DNA of 64,000 nucleotides from Paraburkholderia bannensis. GTDB lineage: Bacteria; Pseudomonadota; Gammaproteobacteria; Burkholderiales; Burkholderiaceae. Where the stretch lies: contig NZ_JACHBW010000021.1 of NCBI RefSeq assembly GCF_014200455.1, positions 53,139 through 117,138 of the forward strand, written 5' to 3'. This document shows, in pieces, positions 9,575 to 18,765 of the stretch. The notes under the pieces are model-generated. The model saw nothing but the letters and a program-made list of their open reading frames with translations, had not been told where the DNA came from and did no database searches. Positions within the stretch are counted from its first letter, which is position 1, and each line of letters starts with the position of its first letter. Made by a program: the position numbers and the translations under genes.

Positions 9575-10021
9575 ATGAAACACTCGACTCTATCGATGGC
9601 GCTTCTTTCTGCCTTGATCATCCTGCTGAGCTGCGCGCAGGCCAATGCCGCCTCGGGCGATAACACGGCTCACGGGCAAAGCTCCGGCGCAACGGCCCCG
9701 CCTGCGCCTGAGGATTCGCTTGAGGCGTCGCTTGAGGCGTCGCTTGAGGCGTCTTCTCCCACGAGCGACAGCGGACTGGCGGCCAAAGACGCGTCGCGCA
9801 CCAACGAGCAACCACTCCTGGGCTTGCCGCGCGTGCCGAAGGACAACAACCCAGGCGCGTCGGGCGATGGTGACGCCACCTCCGCCACGCGCGTCGCGAC
9901 GCGCCGCTCGACGCCAACGCGGCTGGCTACTGCGAACCGCGCGGAAGTCTTCCCCGCCCCCTTCCCGACGTCCATCTACTCGAACGGCGCAAACCGCACC
10001 GTCTACAAAGCCCCCTGGTAA
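9575..10021 (+). CDS. Small exported protein of unknown function inside the exopolysaccharide locus
   Basis: The 148-residue product has a standard signal peptide (about residues 1-26, cleavage after AQANA). A low-complexity mature part follows, rich in Ala, Ser, Pro and Thr, and it ends in NRTVYKAPW. The coding region contains a 12-base unit repeated three times near 9720-9754, encoding LEAS repeats. It is oriented against the surrounding operon, sits in the gap between wzx and wcaF and has a near-consensus promoter. I do not recognise a family. The signal peptide, promoter and isolated position support a real gene, but the disordered composition leaves some doubt. Confidence 0.6.
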   Translation: MKHSTLSMALLSALIILLSCAQANAASGDNTAHGQSSGATAPPAPEDSLEASLEASLEASSPTSDSGLAAKDASRTNEQPLLGLPRVPKDNNPGASGDGDATSATRVATRRSTPTRLATANRAEVFPAPFPTSIYSNGANRTVYKAPW

Positions 10022-10056
10022 GCACCTCGCCGAACTGCCGCGCTTAACTACCGAGC

Positions 10057-10632
10057 CTACTGCGGCTGCGGCACGCGCCGCCTCACCGGCTGGCACGGGT
10101 GGCCAAAACACACCATGCCCTCGGGCATATCGCCGAACACGCTGCTGCGCGCGCCCACGATCGCCCCTCGGCCGATCGTCACGCCCGGCCCCACAAATAC
10201 ATCCGATGCCACCCACGCCTGCTCAGCCACACGGATATCGCGCGCGCGAATCGGGAAGTTCTCCTGCGTGGCATCGTGATCTCCCGCGCACAGATAGCAG
10301 CCCTGCGAGACCACTGCGTGATCTCCCACGACGATTTCGCCCAGGCTGTACAGCACGGAGTTATCGCCAATCCATGCGTAATCGCCGATGCTGACCTTCC
10401 ACGGATACGTGATCGTCACGGAAGGCCGTATCACCGTATTGCGCCCCACGCTCGCGCCAAAGCGGCGCAGCAGCCACGCGCGAAAGCCATAGGCGAATTG
10501 CGGCGAGGGCTTGAACAGCAGCGCCTGCGCAATCCACCAGCACTGCACGAACCATTTCGAGCGGCCGCGAAAACCCGCCGGCACGCTGAATTGCGAAAGA
10601 TCCTGATACATGGCGCGCTCCATCCGGTTCAC
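10057..10632 (-). CDS. wcaF: WcaF-like colanic acid acetyltransferase
   Basis: The 191-residue protein is a left-handed beta-helix acyltransferase. It has SKWFVQCWWIAQALLFKPSP near the N terminus, a conserved lead-in of WcaF-type enzymes. Hexapeptide turns follow: ASVGRNTVIRPSVTITYPW, GDYAWIGDNSVL and VGPGVTIGRGAIVGARS. It probably O-acetylates a sugar of the repeat unit using acetyl-CoA in the cytoplasm. The start may be GTG 10632, which overlaps the upstream stop as GTGA, or ATG 10623 three codons later. It is the second LbH acyltransferase in this locus. Confidence 0.85.
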   Translation of the reverse strand: MNRMERAMYQDLSQFSVPAGFRGRSKWFVQCWWIAQALLFKPSPQFAYGFRAWLLRRFGASVGRNTVIRPSVTITYPWKVSIGDYAWIGDNSVLYSLGEIVVGDHAVVSQGCYLCAGDHDATQENFPIRARDIRVAEQAWVASDVFVGPGVTIGRGAIVGARSSVFGDMPEGMVCFGHPCQPVRRRVPQPQ

Positions 10633-11780
10633 GCGAAGCGCTCGACGGCGTCGATCAGGCCGTGCGCCATCGCCTTCACGGTGAAGTGCGATTCGTAGAG
10701 CGATTGCGCGCGCACTTTCATGCGTTCCTTATCGCCCAGTTTCAGTCTCAGCCAGCGGTCCAGGCTATGTTCGACGCCATCCACAGTGTCGTCGCTGACG
10801 AAACCGGCCTCGTTTTCCAGCACCTCTCGCCAGATATTGACCTTGTTGGTAATGAGCACCGGCAACTGGCAGGCCAGCGCCTCCGCGATCACGATGCCGA
10901 AATTCTCCTGATGCGAAGGCAGTACGAACACGTCGCTCGCATAGAACGCCGCCCATTTATCGTCGCCTTCGAGCATGCCGGTCCAGGTGATGCGCTCGCT
11001 CAAGCCCAGCTCGCTCGCACGTGCGCGCAGTCGCTCGCCCAGGTTGCCGCTTTCGGGCCCGGCCACCACGAGCTGCCAGTCAGGGTGAGCCTGAGCCCGA
11101 CGTGCGAATGCCTCGATCAGCAGATCGCAGCCCTTCTTCGGATGCACACGGCTCAGGAACAGCATCAGGCGCTTGCCGCGCAAATGCGGATGACGCGCGA
11201 AGAACGCATCGCGCAGGGATTCGCCTTGCACGGGCGGGCTCGCGGTTCCACAGGGCACGATGTGCTCCTTCGCGCGATACAGCCAGAACGAATCGCGCGA
11301 GAGCAGACGTTCTTCTTCGCTGGTGAACAGCACCGCGCTGGCATCCCTCAACAGCCGGTATTCGGACCACGGCCAATAAAGCCACTTCTTCAGATGCTTG
11401 AGCGGATACGTGCGCTTGAACCACGGATCGAGCATGCCGTGTGTGAACACGAAATACGGCACGCGCGAGCGCCGCAGAGCGCGCCACGCGCCAAAGCTGT
11501 GGTATTGCCACAGCCCGTTGACGATGACGGCGTCGTAGCGCTGCGCGTTCGCGCGCAGCCACGGCACGAGGCGCGAGTTATAGCGATAATGCCCGGCCGA
11601 AGGCCCGATTGCATGCACCGGCAGCGAGAACGCGGCAACATGCGCCTCGCCGGGATCGTCGAGCGACAGCACGTCGACGGTATGGCCCGCTGCGCAAAGC
11701 CACGCCCCCGACTGGCGGACCGCTTCCACCGTGCCGCCCAACTGGGGATTCGTCGAAGGCAGAATATGCAGTATCTTCAT
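10629..11780 (-). CDS. GT4-family glycosyltransferase
   Basis: This 383-residue GT-B glycosyltransferase starts with MKILHILPSTNPQLGGTVEAV, the nucleotide-sugar enzyme opening with a glycine-rich loop. The C-terminal half has FLSRVHPKKGCDLLIEAF and the donor-binding EX7E motif in ENFGIVIAE. It would add one sugar to the lipid-linked repeat unit at the inner membrane. The gene overlaps its neighbours on both sides by four bases, so it is tightly coupled in the operon. The sugar specificity cannot be read from sequence alone. Mannose, fucose or glucose are candidates given the precursor genes present. Confidence 0.88.
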   Translation of the reverse strand: MKILHILPSTNPQLGGTVEAVRQSGAWLCAAGHTVDVLSLDDPGEAHVAAFSLPVHAIGPSAGHYRYNSRLVPWLRANAQRYDAVIVNGLWQYHSFGAWRALRRSRVPYFVFTHGMLDPWFKRTYPLKHLKKWLYWPWSEYRLLRDASAVLFTSEEERLLSRDSFWLYRAKEHIVPCGTASPPVQGESLRDAFFARHPHLRGKRLMLFLSRVHPKKGCDLLIEAFARRAQAHPDWQLVVAGPESGNLGERLRARASELGLSERITWTGMLEGDDKWAAFYASDVFVLPSHQENFGIVIAEALACQLPVLITNKVNIWREVLENEAGFVSDDTVDGVEHSLDRWLRLKLGDKERMKVRAQSLYESHFTVKAMAHGLIDAVERFA

Positions 11781-12928
11781 GCGTGCGTCCCTATGGATTC
11801 CTCATGAATAACGGTAGATCGCGATGCATGCAGGCCGAGCGTGGCGATAAGCCTGCGGGTCATCTCTTCGATGCTGAAGCGCGCCGCGTTATCCAGCCCG
11901 GCCAGCGTCATACGCTCGAAGTTCGCCGCGGCCACCAGTTCCGCCGCGCGCGCCGAATCGGCGGGATCGAAATAGAGCGCCGCCGCGCCGCCCACTTCGG
12001 GCAATGGGTCGATGCCCGATGCGAAAACCGGGCAACCGCACGCCTGCGCCTCGATCACGGGCCAGCCGAAACCTTCGTTGAGCGATGGAAAAATCATCGC
12101 TTGCGCACCCGAATAAAGCGCCACGAGCAGATCGTGCGAAACGTCTTCGATCGAATGCACGCGCGTCGCGAAACCGCCTGTGGCGATCACCTCTCGCATG
12201 GCGGCATTGGGCGGCGGCCCAATGAAGACCAGTTGAGCATCGGCGAAACGCGGCAGGCGCTGCAGATGCGCGAAGATGCGTGCGACGGCCACACGATTCT
12301 TGCGAGGATGTTCGGAGCCGACATGCAGAAAATACGGATGCTCGCCCAGCGCTGCGTAGCCGTTTTTGGCGAGCGTGTCGCGCCAGCCCGCATCCGGATG
12401 AAACGCGCTATGCAGCGCATTGCGCACGACAAAAGCACGCTGCGTGAAATCCTCGCTGAGATCCAGCAGATGCGCGCGGGTCAGATCCGACACGCAAACG
12501 ATGCGCCGCGCGCGCGCCATGCCGTGAAAATTCAGCGCCTGCAGCACCTTGCCTGTAAAACGCGTCTGCCAGCCATCGACCAGTCCGCGCGCCGCCTGAA
12601 TCGCAATCACATCATGACAGGTGATGCTGCTGCGCTCGCGCGGCAGCCAGAACAGATACATGCCGTTCGAGTGGTCGCAGACATGCGTGCGATCGAAGCG
12701 GCGCGCCGCACGCGCCAGAAAAAACGGAAAAATCACGAACTTGTCGATATAGCCGATCCACTTCGCGAGCCCCTCCTCCGATGCATTCGCGCGCAACAGC
12801 ACCGCGCGCGGCGCAATCAATTCCACTTCCACACCTGCCGCGCGCAGCCCGCTCAACAGCATTTGCGCGTAGGCTTGCATGCTTTTCTGGCCATCGGAGG
12901 GATAGTTGCCTACCAGCAGCAATTTCAT
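11777..12928 (-). CDS. GT4-family glycosyltransferase
   Basis: The frame from ATG 12928 encodes 383 residues. An upstream extension of 54 codons is arginine-rich shadow of the polymerase gene and is rejected. The start overlaps the polymerase stop by ATGA. The N-terminal MKLLLVGNYPSDGQKSMQAYAQ has a GT-B opening. The C-terminal half contains VGSEHPRKNRVAVARIF and the EX7E motif within NEGFGWPVIEA, followed by a P-V-F-A-S turn. These are typical of family 4 retaining enzymes that build bacterial polysaccharide repeats. Specificity is unknown. Confidence 0.88.
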   Translation of the reverse strand: MKLLLVGNYPSDGQKSMQAYAQMLLSGLRAAGVEVELIAPRAVLLRANASEEGLAKWIGYIDKFVIFPFFLARAARRFDRTHVCDHSNGMYLFWLPRERSSITCHDVIAIQAARGLVDGWQTRFTGKVLQALNFHGMARARRIVCVSDLTRAHLLDLSEDFTQRAFVVRNALHSAFHPDAGWRDTLAKNGYAALGEHPYFLHVGSEHPRKNRVAVARIFAHLQRLPRFADAQLVFIGPPPNAAMREVIATGGFATRVHSIEDVSHDLLVALYSGAQAMIFPSLNEGFGWPVIEAQACGCPVFASGIDPLPEVGGAAALYFDPADSARAAELVAAANFERMTLAGLDNAARFSIEEMTRRLIATLGLHASRSTVIHEESIGTHA

Positions 12929-14280
12929 GAGCGCGCTCCCCAGTTGAGCACCGGTTCGCCGAGCGGCAAGGTCACCGGCAGGTCTCTCGTCGCGCACAGC
13001 GCCAGCCCCAAAGCGATATAGCCGAACGCGTTCGCGCTCACCTGCCCGCTCACCGGCCACGACGACATGCCGTATGCGGTGGTAGCCCACATCAGCAGCG
13101 GCAAGGTCTCACCGCAGCGCACGAGCCGCACGAGGCTGCGCGATATACCCACCGCGAACATCAGGCACTTCGCAAGCAGCCACGCGAAGCCCACCACGCC
13201 CATTTCCAGCAGCACGCGCGCGGGTTCGGACTCGGCCAGCTCGAACGCGTTCTCGCCTGTCAGCAGCACCGATCCCGCGTTGGTGCCCGCGCCCAGCCCG
13301 TGGCCCACGAAGGTCATTTCCTTGCGCGCCGCTGGCTCGCCCAGCAATTCGGTTTCGATACGGCCCATCACATCTTCATCGGCGGCCGCGGTCTGGAAGC
13401 GCTCCTGGGTGGCAACGAGCGCATCGCTAAAGAGTCCGAGCGTCACCACGAGGGCCACCACGGCGAGCACCGTGCGCGCGATCGACTGCATCAACGCCTT
13501 GCCGGTTTTCGCGGCGCCAAAGCCCGCGAGCGTCTGCACCGCGAGCAGCCCGCCGAAGAACATGATGGACGCGCGCGAACCGCTCACGAGCGTGGAAATT
13601 GCCACGGCGATAAACGCCACCACCGCGAGCCAGCCGTGGCGGTACAGGCGTATGCCCCGCCATGCCGTGCTGATCGCAAGCGGCGACACCACCGCGATGA
13701 AACACGCAAAGCCCATCGTGAACGTGAAGGTGCCGCTCACACGCACGATATCGGCGCTCACGCGAAAGATGGCGTCTTCGTCGGTATCGGGCTGCACGTT
13801 GAGCGGCGACGACGGCGGCAGAAAATGCTGGAGCATCACGAGCGGCGTCATGACGATGCCCAGCGCGATCATCACGCGCATCACGCGCACGACCTCCGTA
13901 TTCGTGAGCGTGCAGGCCATCGCCAGCGCCATCCAGAAGTACAGCAGCCAGAAGCGCAGGCCCAGCAGAAACAGCACGATCGGCCCTTGCAGCACGATGA
14001 TCTGGAACAGTCCCCAGCCCGCCACCACGAAGGTCCACGCCAGCAGGCATTGGGTCGCGAATGGCATCGCCGCGAAGCGCCCGCGCAGCGCGCTGCGCAT
14101 GACCAGCACAAACGCGGCGGCGTCACGGCAAAGCAGCAGCGGGCTCGTCAGGCCGGGCGCGATCCATTTGCGCACCGCGCCTTCGAACACCGTTACGAGG
14201 ATCACGGTCAACACGAGCACGAAATCGAAGCGCAGCGGCTCGCGCTCGATCACATTCGCGTGGGGCATAGGCATGCGCAT
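12925..14280 (-). CDS. Wzy-like polysaccharide polymerase (O-antigen polymerase-type membrane protein)
   Basis: The 451-residue protein has about eleven hydrophobic segments and one large central loop of roughly 80 residues (about 275-355) rich in charged residues. This is the layout of Wzy and O-antigen ligase/polymerase proteins. The SGSRASIMFFGG segment just before the loop resembles the conserved part of that superfamily. It would join repeat units at the periplasmic face of the inner membrane. The ATG has GGAGTAG upstream. Wzy proteins are poorly conserved, so the call rests on topology and on being the only such protein between the glycosyltransferases. An O-antigen ligase-like role is less likely here. 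Confidence 0.75.
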   Translation of the reverse strand: MRMPMPHANVIEREPLRFDFVLVLTVILVTVFEGAVRKWIAPGLTSPLLLCRDAAAFVLVMRSALRGRFAAMPFATQCLLAWTFVVAGWGLFQIIVLQGPIVLFLLGLRFWLLYFWMALAMACTLTNTEVVRVMRVMIALGIVMTPLVMLQHFLPPSSPLNVQPDTDEDAIFRVSADIVRVSGTFTFTMGFACFIAVVSPLAISTAWRGIRLYRHGWLAVVAFIAVAISTLVSGSRASIMFFGGLLAVQTLAGFGAAKTGKALMQSIARTVLAVVALVVTLGLFSDALVATQERFQTAAADEDVMGRIETELLGEPAARKEMTFVGHGLGAGTNAGSVLLTGENAFELAESEPARVLLEMGVVGFAWLLAKCLMFAVGISRSLVRLVRCGETLPLLMWATTAYGMSSWPVSGQVSANAFGYIALGLALCATRDLPVTLPLGEPVLNWGARS

Positions 14281-14283
14281 CGG

Positions 14284-15498
14284 CTACTCCAGCGTTTCGG
14301 CGATCAGGTCCGCGACGCGTCCGCGATACGCGCGCCACGTGAAATAGCGCGAGGCCGCGAGCGAACTTTCCGATGCTTCGCGTATCGAAGCGCGGTCCAT
14401 CACTTTCTCGCGCATCGATTGATAGATCGCTTCTTCGGTGGGCTCGACCACCCATCCGCTACCGGGAAAGCGCGAGATGACTTCGCGTGCGCCCGTCATC
14501 GTCGAAACGATGGCCGGCGTGCCGGTCGCCATCGCCTCCACCACGACCATGCCGAAAGCGTCGAAGCGCGAAGGCAGCAGCAGGCAATCGGCGTCGGCAA
14601 ACAAGGCGTAAAGCTCTTTCTGCGGTACGCCCGCGAGACAGCGCACATGCAGCACCTGCTTCGCGAGCGTGAGCCATTGCGGCTCCTCGGTGCCGCCCAC
14701 GAGCGTGAGATCGGCGCAATGGCGCTGCGCGTTCAGGCGCGCGAACGCATCGAGAATCAGATCGATCGACTTGCGCGAAGACAGCGTGCCCGCAAAGATG
14801 AACTGCACGGGCCGCGCCGTTTCCGCACGCCGCGCAACGCCCGCCGGCAGCTCTGCGCCCAACAGCACCGAGCGCACCTTGCGTTCGTCCACGCCCGCAC
14901 GCAGATACGATTCGCGCGCCATATCCGAGCAGGTGATGACGAGATCGGCCAGTTGCACCTCTTCGTCCTTGCGGCGATTGATCTCGTCGATATAGCCGTT
15001 CGAGTGCACCTCGATCAGGCGCTTCGCATCTTCATGATGCAGCGACGGGGCGTCGAGGATGCAGGTCGCGCCCACTTCACGCGCGGCCTTGAAGGTATGC
15101 CAGGCCGAATTTTCATAGCCCACCACGGCGGCCGGCTTCAACGCTCGCACCTGTTGTGCCACCCACCAGTCGAACCAGTGAAACACGCGATGCGCGTAGT
15201 CGTGGCGCGTCGGCGCGGTACGTGCGAGCGAACGCGCGCGCAACAGCATCTGCCACCAGACAGGATGGCGGCGCAGCGCCTGCGGAACGGCCGTGCTGCG
15301 TATCTTCTTGCGCCATTGTGCGGGAATGTATGCGGGCGGCTTGTCATCCACACATTGCACCGGCACGCCGGACCAGAACGTCTGCAGCATGCCGCGCTCG
15401 TAGAGCCCCCAGGCAAGCTGATGCGAATGCTGCAAGCCCGGATGAAAAACCGCGACTGTCTTGCCGCGCCGCGCGCTACCCACCGCTGCACCGTTCAT
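14284..15498 (-). CDS. GT4-family glycosyltransferase
   Basis: From ATG 15498 the product is 404 residues. The longer frame upstream is a shadow of the neighbouring gene. The start overlaps the upstream stop (ATGA). Near the N terminus the protein has KTVAVFHPGLQHSHQLAWGL. In the C-terminal half it has FAGTLSSRKSIDLILDAF and a DX7E donor-site variant in DAFGMVVVEAMATGTPA. It is a retaining GT-B enzyme acting on the lipid-linked intermediate. Only three bases separate its stop from the polymerase start region, so the genes are almost certainly co-transcribed. Confidence 0.87.
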   Translation of the reverse strand: MNGAAVGSARRGKTVAVFHPGLQHSHQLAWGLYERGMLQTFWSGVPVQCVDDKPPAYIPAQWRKKIRSTAVPQALRRHPVWWQMLLRARSLARTAPTRHDYAHRVFHWFDWWVAQQVRALKPAAVVGYENSAWHTFKAAREVGATCILDAPSLHHEDAKRLIEVHSNGYIDEINRRKDEEVQLADLVITCSDMARESYLRAGVDERKVRSVLLGAELPAGVARRAETARPVQFIFAGTLSSRKSIDLILDAFARLNAQRHCADLTLVGGTEEPQWLTLAKQVLHVRCLAGVPQKELYALFADADCLLLPSRFDAFGMVVVEAMATGTPAIVSTMTGAREVISRFPGSGWVVEPTEEAIYQSMREKVMDRASIREASESSLAASRYFTWRAYRGRVADLIAETLE

Positions 15499-16514
15499 GA
15501 GGTAATCTCCACGATCTTTTCGATCAGTTGGGCGCTGCGCGCGTGCTCGGCGAAGACGCGTGCGCCAATCGCCGCCGAGGTCGTATCGAGCGAATCGTCT
15601 GCTTCGCGAAACGCGTTGCGCGTGAGGAAATGACGCTCCGGCAGCGGGTAATTCGTCGGCACCGGATAGTTGCCCACACCGTCGAAGATCGACACGGGCG
15701 CGACGCCGTGACATGCGTAGGCCGCATAGACGCTCGACTTCGACGCCTGGCCCCACGGCGTGTTGAACAAGCCCCACTTCGCTCGCATCAGGCGTTGCGA
15801 GATCACTTCGGATGGCAGCGGGCCGGTCGCTTCGAAGGGCCAGGGCATGAAGGCCTGCGCCACCTTGTCGAGCCACGGGCCGCCGCTGCCGATGTCGACC
15901 ACGCGCTCGATGTGGCCGCGTCCCAGTTGCTCCGTCAGCGCCGGCAAGACTTCGCGATAGATCTCTTCACGTGTGCGCGCCGAACCGAACACCACCGCCA
16001 CGTCGTCTCGATCGCGCCAGGCGCTTACCGCATCGGGTTCGCCCACGTTGGAGAACGTGGGCGAGTAGATCGCGCGTTCGCCCATGCGTTCGACGCCCCA
16101 CGTATAGGCCCAGTCGGTGTTGAAGAACGCGTAGTCCGCAAGTTCGGCGATGCGTTCGCAGATGCGCCGCTGCATTGGCGCGAGCCAGTACGCGCTCGAC
16201 AAGCCGCGCGCGACCAGCACCCAAAGCTCGTGAAAGTAGACCACCACCCTCACGCCCCGCGCGCGCGCCGCATCGACGAAGGCTGGCAGCCAGAGCGGCA
16301 CGCCCTTGCGGCTAAAGCCGTAGATCGACAGTTGCAGGATCCACACGTCGCCCGCCACCACCGGCACGGTGCGCGCGGCAGCGCGATTGGGCACCGCGTA
16401 GCGCTGCGCCTCGCGCTGGCGCTCGCGCAACAGCCGCACGAGCACGCCGGAGTGATCCGACACGCCGCAACCGTGCTCCTTGATCTCGGGTTGAACGATG
16501 CGAAAGCTGGTCAT
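15495..16514 (-). CDS. Probable glycosyltransferase, divergent GT-B type
   Basis: This 339-residue protein lies between fcl and a GT4 gene and is coupled to the latter by ATGA. It begins with a Rossmann-like strand (TSFRIVQPEIKEHGCGVSDHSG). It has VVVYFHELWVL near residue 90 and AVVFGSARTREEIYREVLPAL near residue 180, resembling the two halves of a GT-B fold. I do not find the EX7E donor motif seen in its neighbours. It could be a diverged sugar transferase specific to this locus. The glycosyltransferase call is partly contextual. Confidence 0.6.
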   Translation of the reverse strand: MTSFRIVQPEIKEHGCGVSDHSGVLVRLLRERQREAQRYAVPNRAAARTVPVVAGDVWILQLSIYGFSRKGVPLWLPAFVDAARARGVRVVVYFHELWVLVARGLSSAYWLAPMQRRICERIAELADYAFFNTDWAYTWGVERMGERAIYSPTFSNVGEPDAVSAWRDRDDVAVVFGSARTREEIYREVLPALTEQLGRGHIERVVDIGSGGPWLDKVAQAFMPWPFEATGPLPSEVISQRLMRAKWGLFNTPWGQASKSSVYAAYACHGVAPVSIFDGVGNYPVPTNYPLPERHFLTRNAFREADDSLDTTSAAIGARVFAEHARSAQLIEKIVEITS

Positions 16515-16534
16515 ATGCGTGGCATTCGTCGGAT

Positions 16535-17563
16535 TCAGGCGCTCACCAGCCCGCGCACGGGCTGCGCTTCACGTGCTTCATGCGCTTCGTGCGCTTCGTG
16601 CGCGCCAAGGAAGGCGTTATAGGCGCGCGCGAGACCATCCGCCAATGCCACCGTCGGCTGCCAGCCCAGCGCGCGCAGGCGTGCGCTGTTCATCAGCTTG
16701 CGCGGCGTGCCATCGGGCATCGACACATCGAACTGCACCTCGCCGCCGTAATCGACCACGCCCGCAATCGTCTGCGCGAGTTCGGCGATCGTCACATCGC
16801 TGCCAAAGCCGACGTTGATATGGCTTTGCATCGGCGAGGTGCATTGCCCATAAAGCGCGCGATCCATTTCCATGACGTAGACGCTCGCAGCCGCCATATC
16901 GTCGACATAGAGGAATTCCCGACGAGGACGGCCCGATCCCCATACCTGCACCGTCCGATCGCCCTTGCTGCGCGCTTCGTGAAAGCGGCGGATCAGCGCC
17001 GGCACCACATGACTGGTCTGCTGGCTGTAGTTGTCGCCGGGGCCGTAGAGATTGGTCGGCATCACGCTGCGATAGTCGGTGCCGTGCGACTCGCCGAACT
17101 GGCGGTTATAGCTCTCGCACAGCTTGATGCCCGCGATCTTGGCGATCGCATAAGGCTCGTTGGTGGGTTCGAGCTTGCCGCTCAGCAACGCTGCTTCGTC
17201 GATGGGCTGGTCCGCGAACTTCGGATAGATGCAGCTGGAGCCGAGAAACAGCAGGCGCTGCACGCCCGCACGCCACGCTTCGTGAATCACGTTCGCTTCG
17301 ATCATCAGGTTCTGATAGATGAAGTCGGCGGGATAGTGATCGTTGGCGAAGATGCCGCCCACCTTCGCAGCGGCAAGGTAGACCTCATCGATCGATTGTT
17401 CGCGAAAGAAGGCGCGCACCGCCTCCTGGCTCGTCAAATCCAGCTCGGCATGCGTGCGCGTAATGAGTTGGACATCGGGCCGAAGCGCCAGAATGCGGGC
17501 GATGGCCGCGCCCACCATGCCGCGGTGGCCCGCGATGTACACGCGCTTGCGTTCGTTCTCCAT
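16535..17563 (-). CDS. fcl: GDP-L-fucose synthase
   Basis: The 342-residue protein is an extended SDR enzyme with the NAD(P)-binding glycine pattern GHRGMVGAAI at residues 10-19, LGSSCIYPKFADQPIDE in the middle and the catalytic Tyr-x3-Lys in YAIAKIAG. It epimerises and reduces GDP-4-keto-6-deoxy-mannose to GDP-L-fucose. The C terminus carries an unusual run encoding EAHEAHEAHEAREA, from 9-base repeats near 16570-16605. AAGGAG precedes the ATG. It follows gmd directly, so the locus makes GDP-L-fucose and the polymer probably contains L-fucose. Confidence 0.93.
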   Translation of the reverse strand: MENERKRVYIAGHRGMVGAAIARILALRPDVQLITRTHAELDLTSQEAVRAFFREQSIDEVYLAAAKVGGIFANDHYPADFIYQNLMIEANVIHEAWRAGVQRLLFLGSSCIYPKFADQPIDEAALLSGKLEPTNEPYAIAKIAGIKLCESYNRQFGESHGTDYRSVMPTNLYGPGDNYSQQTSHVVPALIRRFHEARSKGDRTVQVWGSGRPRREFLYVDDMAAASVYVMEMDRALYGQCTSPMQSHINVGFGSDVTIAELAQTIAGVVDYGGEVQFDVSMPDGTPRKLMNSARLRALGWQPTVALADGLARAYNAFLGAHEAHEAHEAREAQPVRGLVSA

Positions 17564-17605
17564 GATCCGCTCCTTGCTCTAGCAGTGACTCACAGTCACT
17601 CGCAC

Positions 17606-18721
17606 TCATTCGTGGTAGTCGTAGGCGATGTAGCCGTGCTCTTTCACCAGCTCGTCGCGTCCGGCCAGCTCGTAGTCGGACCAGACCATTTCCTTCACCA
17701 GCTGCTCGAAGCTCGTGGTCGGCTCCCAGCCCAATTTCTCCCTCGCCCTGGTGGGGTCGCCCAGCAGCGTCTCCACTTCGGTCGGGCGGTAGTAACGCGG
17801 ATCGATGCGCACGATCACGTCGCCGGGCTTCACGTGCTTGCCGTCGCTCACGCCGGCCACCGTGCCGATTTCCTGCGCGCCGTCACCACTCCATGCGATC
17901 TCGATGCCCATTTCCGTCGCCGCCGCTTCGACGAAATCACGCACGCGGTACTGCACGCCCGTGGCGATCACGAAATCCTCGGGATGTTCCTGCTGGAGCA
18001 TCAACCACTGCATCTGCACGTAATCGCGCGCATGGCCCCAGTCGCGCTTTGCATCGAGGTTGCCCAGATAAAGCGTCTTTTGCAGGCCCAGCTTGATGCG
18101 GGCGATGGCGCGCGTGATCTTGCGCGTGACGAAGGTTTCGCCGCGATTGGGGCTTTCATGATTGAAAAGGATGCCGTTGCAGGCGTACATGCCATACGCC
18201 TCGCGGTAATTCACCGTGATCCAGTAGGCGTACAGCTTGGCTACCGCATACGGGCTGCGCGGGTAGAACGGCGTGCGCTCGGTCTGCGGGATTTCCTGCA
18301 CCAGACCATAAAGCTCCGACGTCGATGCCTGATAGAAACGTGTTTCCTTAGTCATGCCAAGGATACGGATGGCTTCCAGAATGCGCAGCGTGCCCACTCC
18401 GTCGGCATTGGCCGTGTATTCCGGCTCTTCGAACGAGACCGCCACATGGCTCTGCGCCGCGAGGTTGTAAATCTCCGTGGGCCGCACCGTCTGGATGATG
18501 CGGATGAGGTTGGTCGAATCGGTCAGGTCGCCGTGATGCAGCACGAAGTTGCGGCCCTTCTGATGCGGGTCCTGATAGAGATGGTCGATGCGGTCGGTAT
18601 TGAACAGCGAGGCGCGGCGCTTCACGCCGTGCACCTCGTAACCCTTGTCGAGCAACAGTTCCGCGAGATAAGAACCGTCCTGCCCCGTGATGCCGGTGAC
18701 CAGTGCAACCTTGCGTTCCAT
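17606..18721 (-). CDS. gmd: GDP-mannose 4,6-dehydratase
   Basis: The 371-residue protein begins ALVTGITGQDGSYLAELLLDKGYEVHG, the hallmark opening of Gmd. It also has the SSTSELYG-like STSELYGLVQEIPQ with downstream YxxxK (YAVAKLYAYW). It converts GDP-mannose to GDP-4-keto-6-deoxy-D-mannose, the first committed step to GDP-L-fucose. Its product is used by fcl, 42 bases downstream. GDP-mannose is supplied by manC in the same operon. Length and motifs are normal for the family. Confidence 0.96.
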   Translation of the reverse strand: MERKVALVTGITGQDGSYLAELLLDKGYEVHGVKRRASLFNTDRIDHLYQDPHQKGRNFVLHHGDLTDSTNLIRIIQTVRPTEIYNLAAQSHVAVSFEEPEYTANADGVGTLRILEAIRILGMTKETRFYQASTSELYGLVQEIPQTERTPFYPRSPYAVAKLYAYWITVNYREAYGMYACNGILFNHESPNRGETFVTRKITRAIARIKLGLQKTLYLGNLDAKRDWGHARDYVQMQWLMLQQEHPEDFVIATGVQYRVRDFVEAAATEMGIEIAWSGDGAQEIGTVAGVSDGKHVKPGDVIVRIDPRYYRPTEVETLLGDPTRAREKLGWEPTTSFEQLVKEMVWSDYELAGRDELVKEHGYIAYDYHE

Positions 18722-18765
18722 GATGGCGCTCTCCAGTGTGCGCGCACGTCCCGTGCGGTGTGATT

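Noticed and set aside
13300..15633. 777-codon plus-strand frame over the polymerase and glycosyltransferase genes
   Set aside because: Opposite strand of well-supported genes. Composition is Arg/His-rich with no domain.
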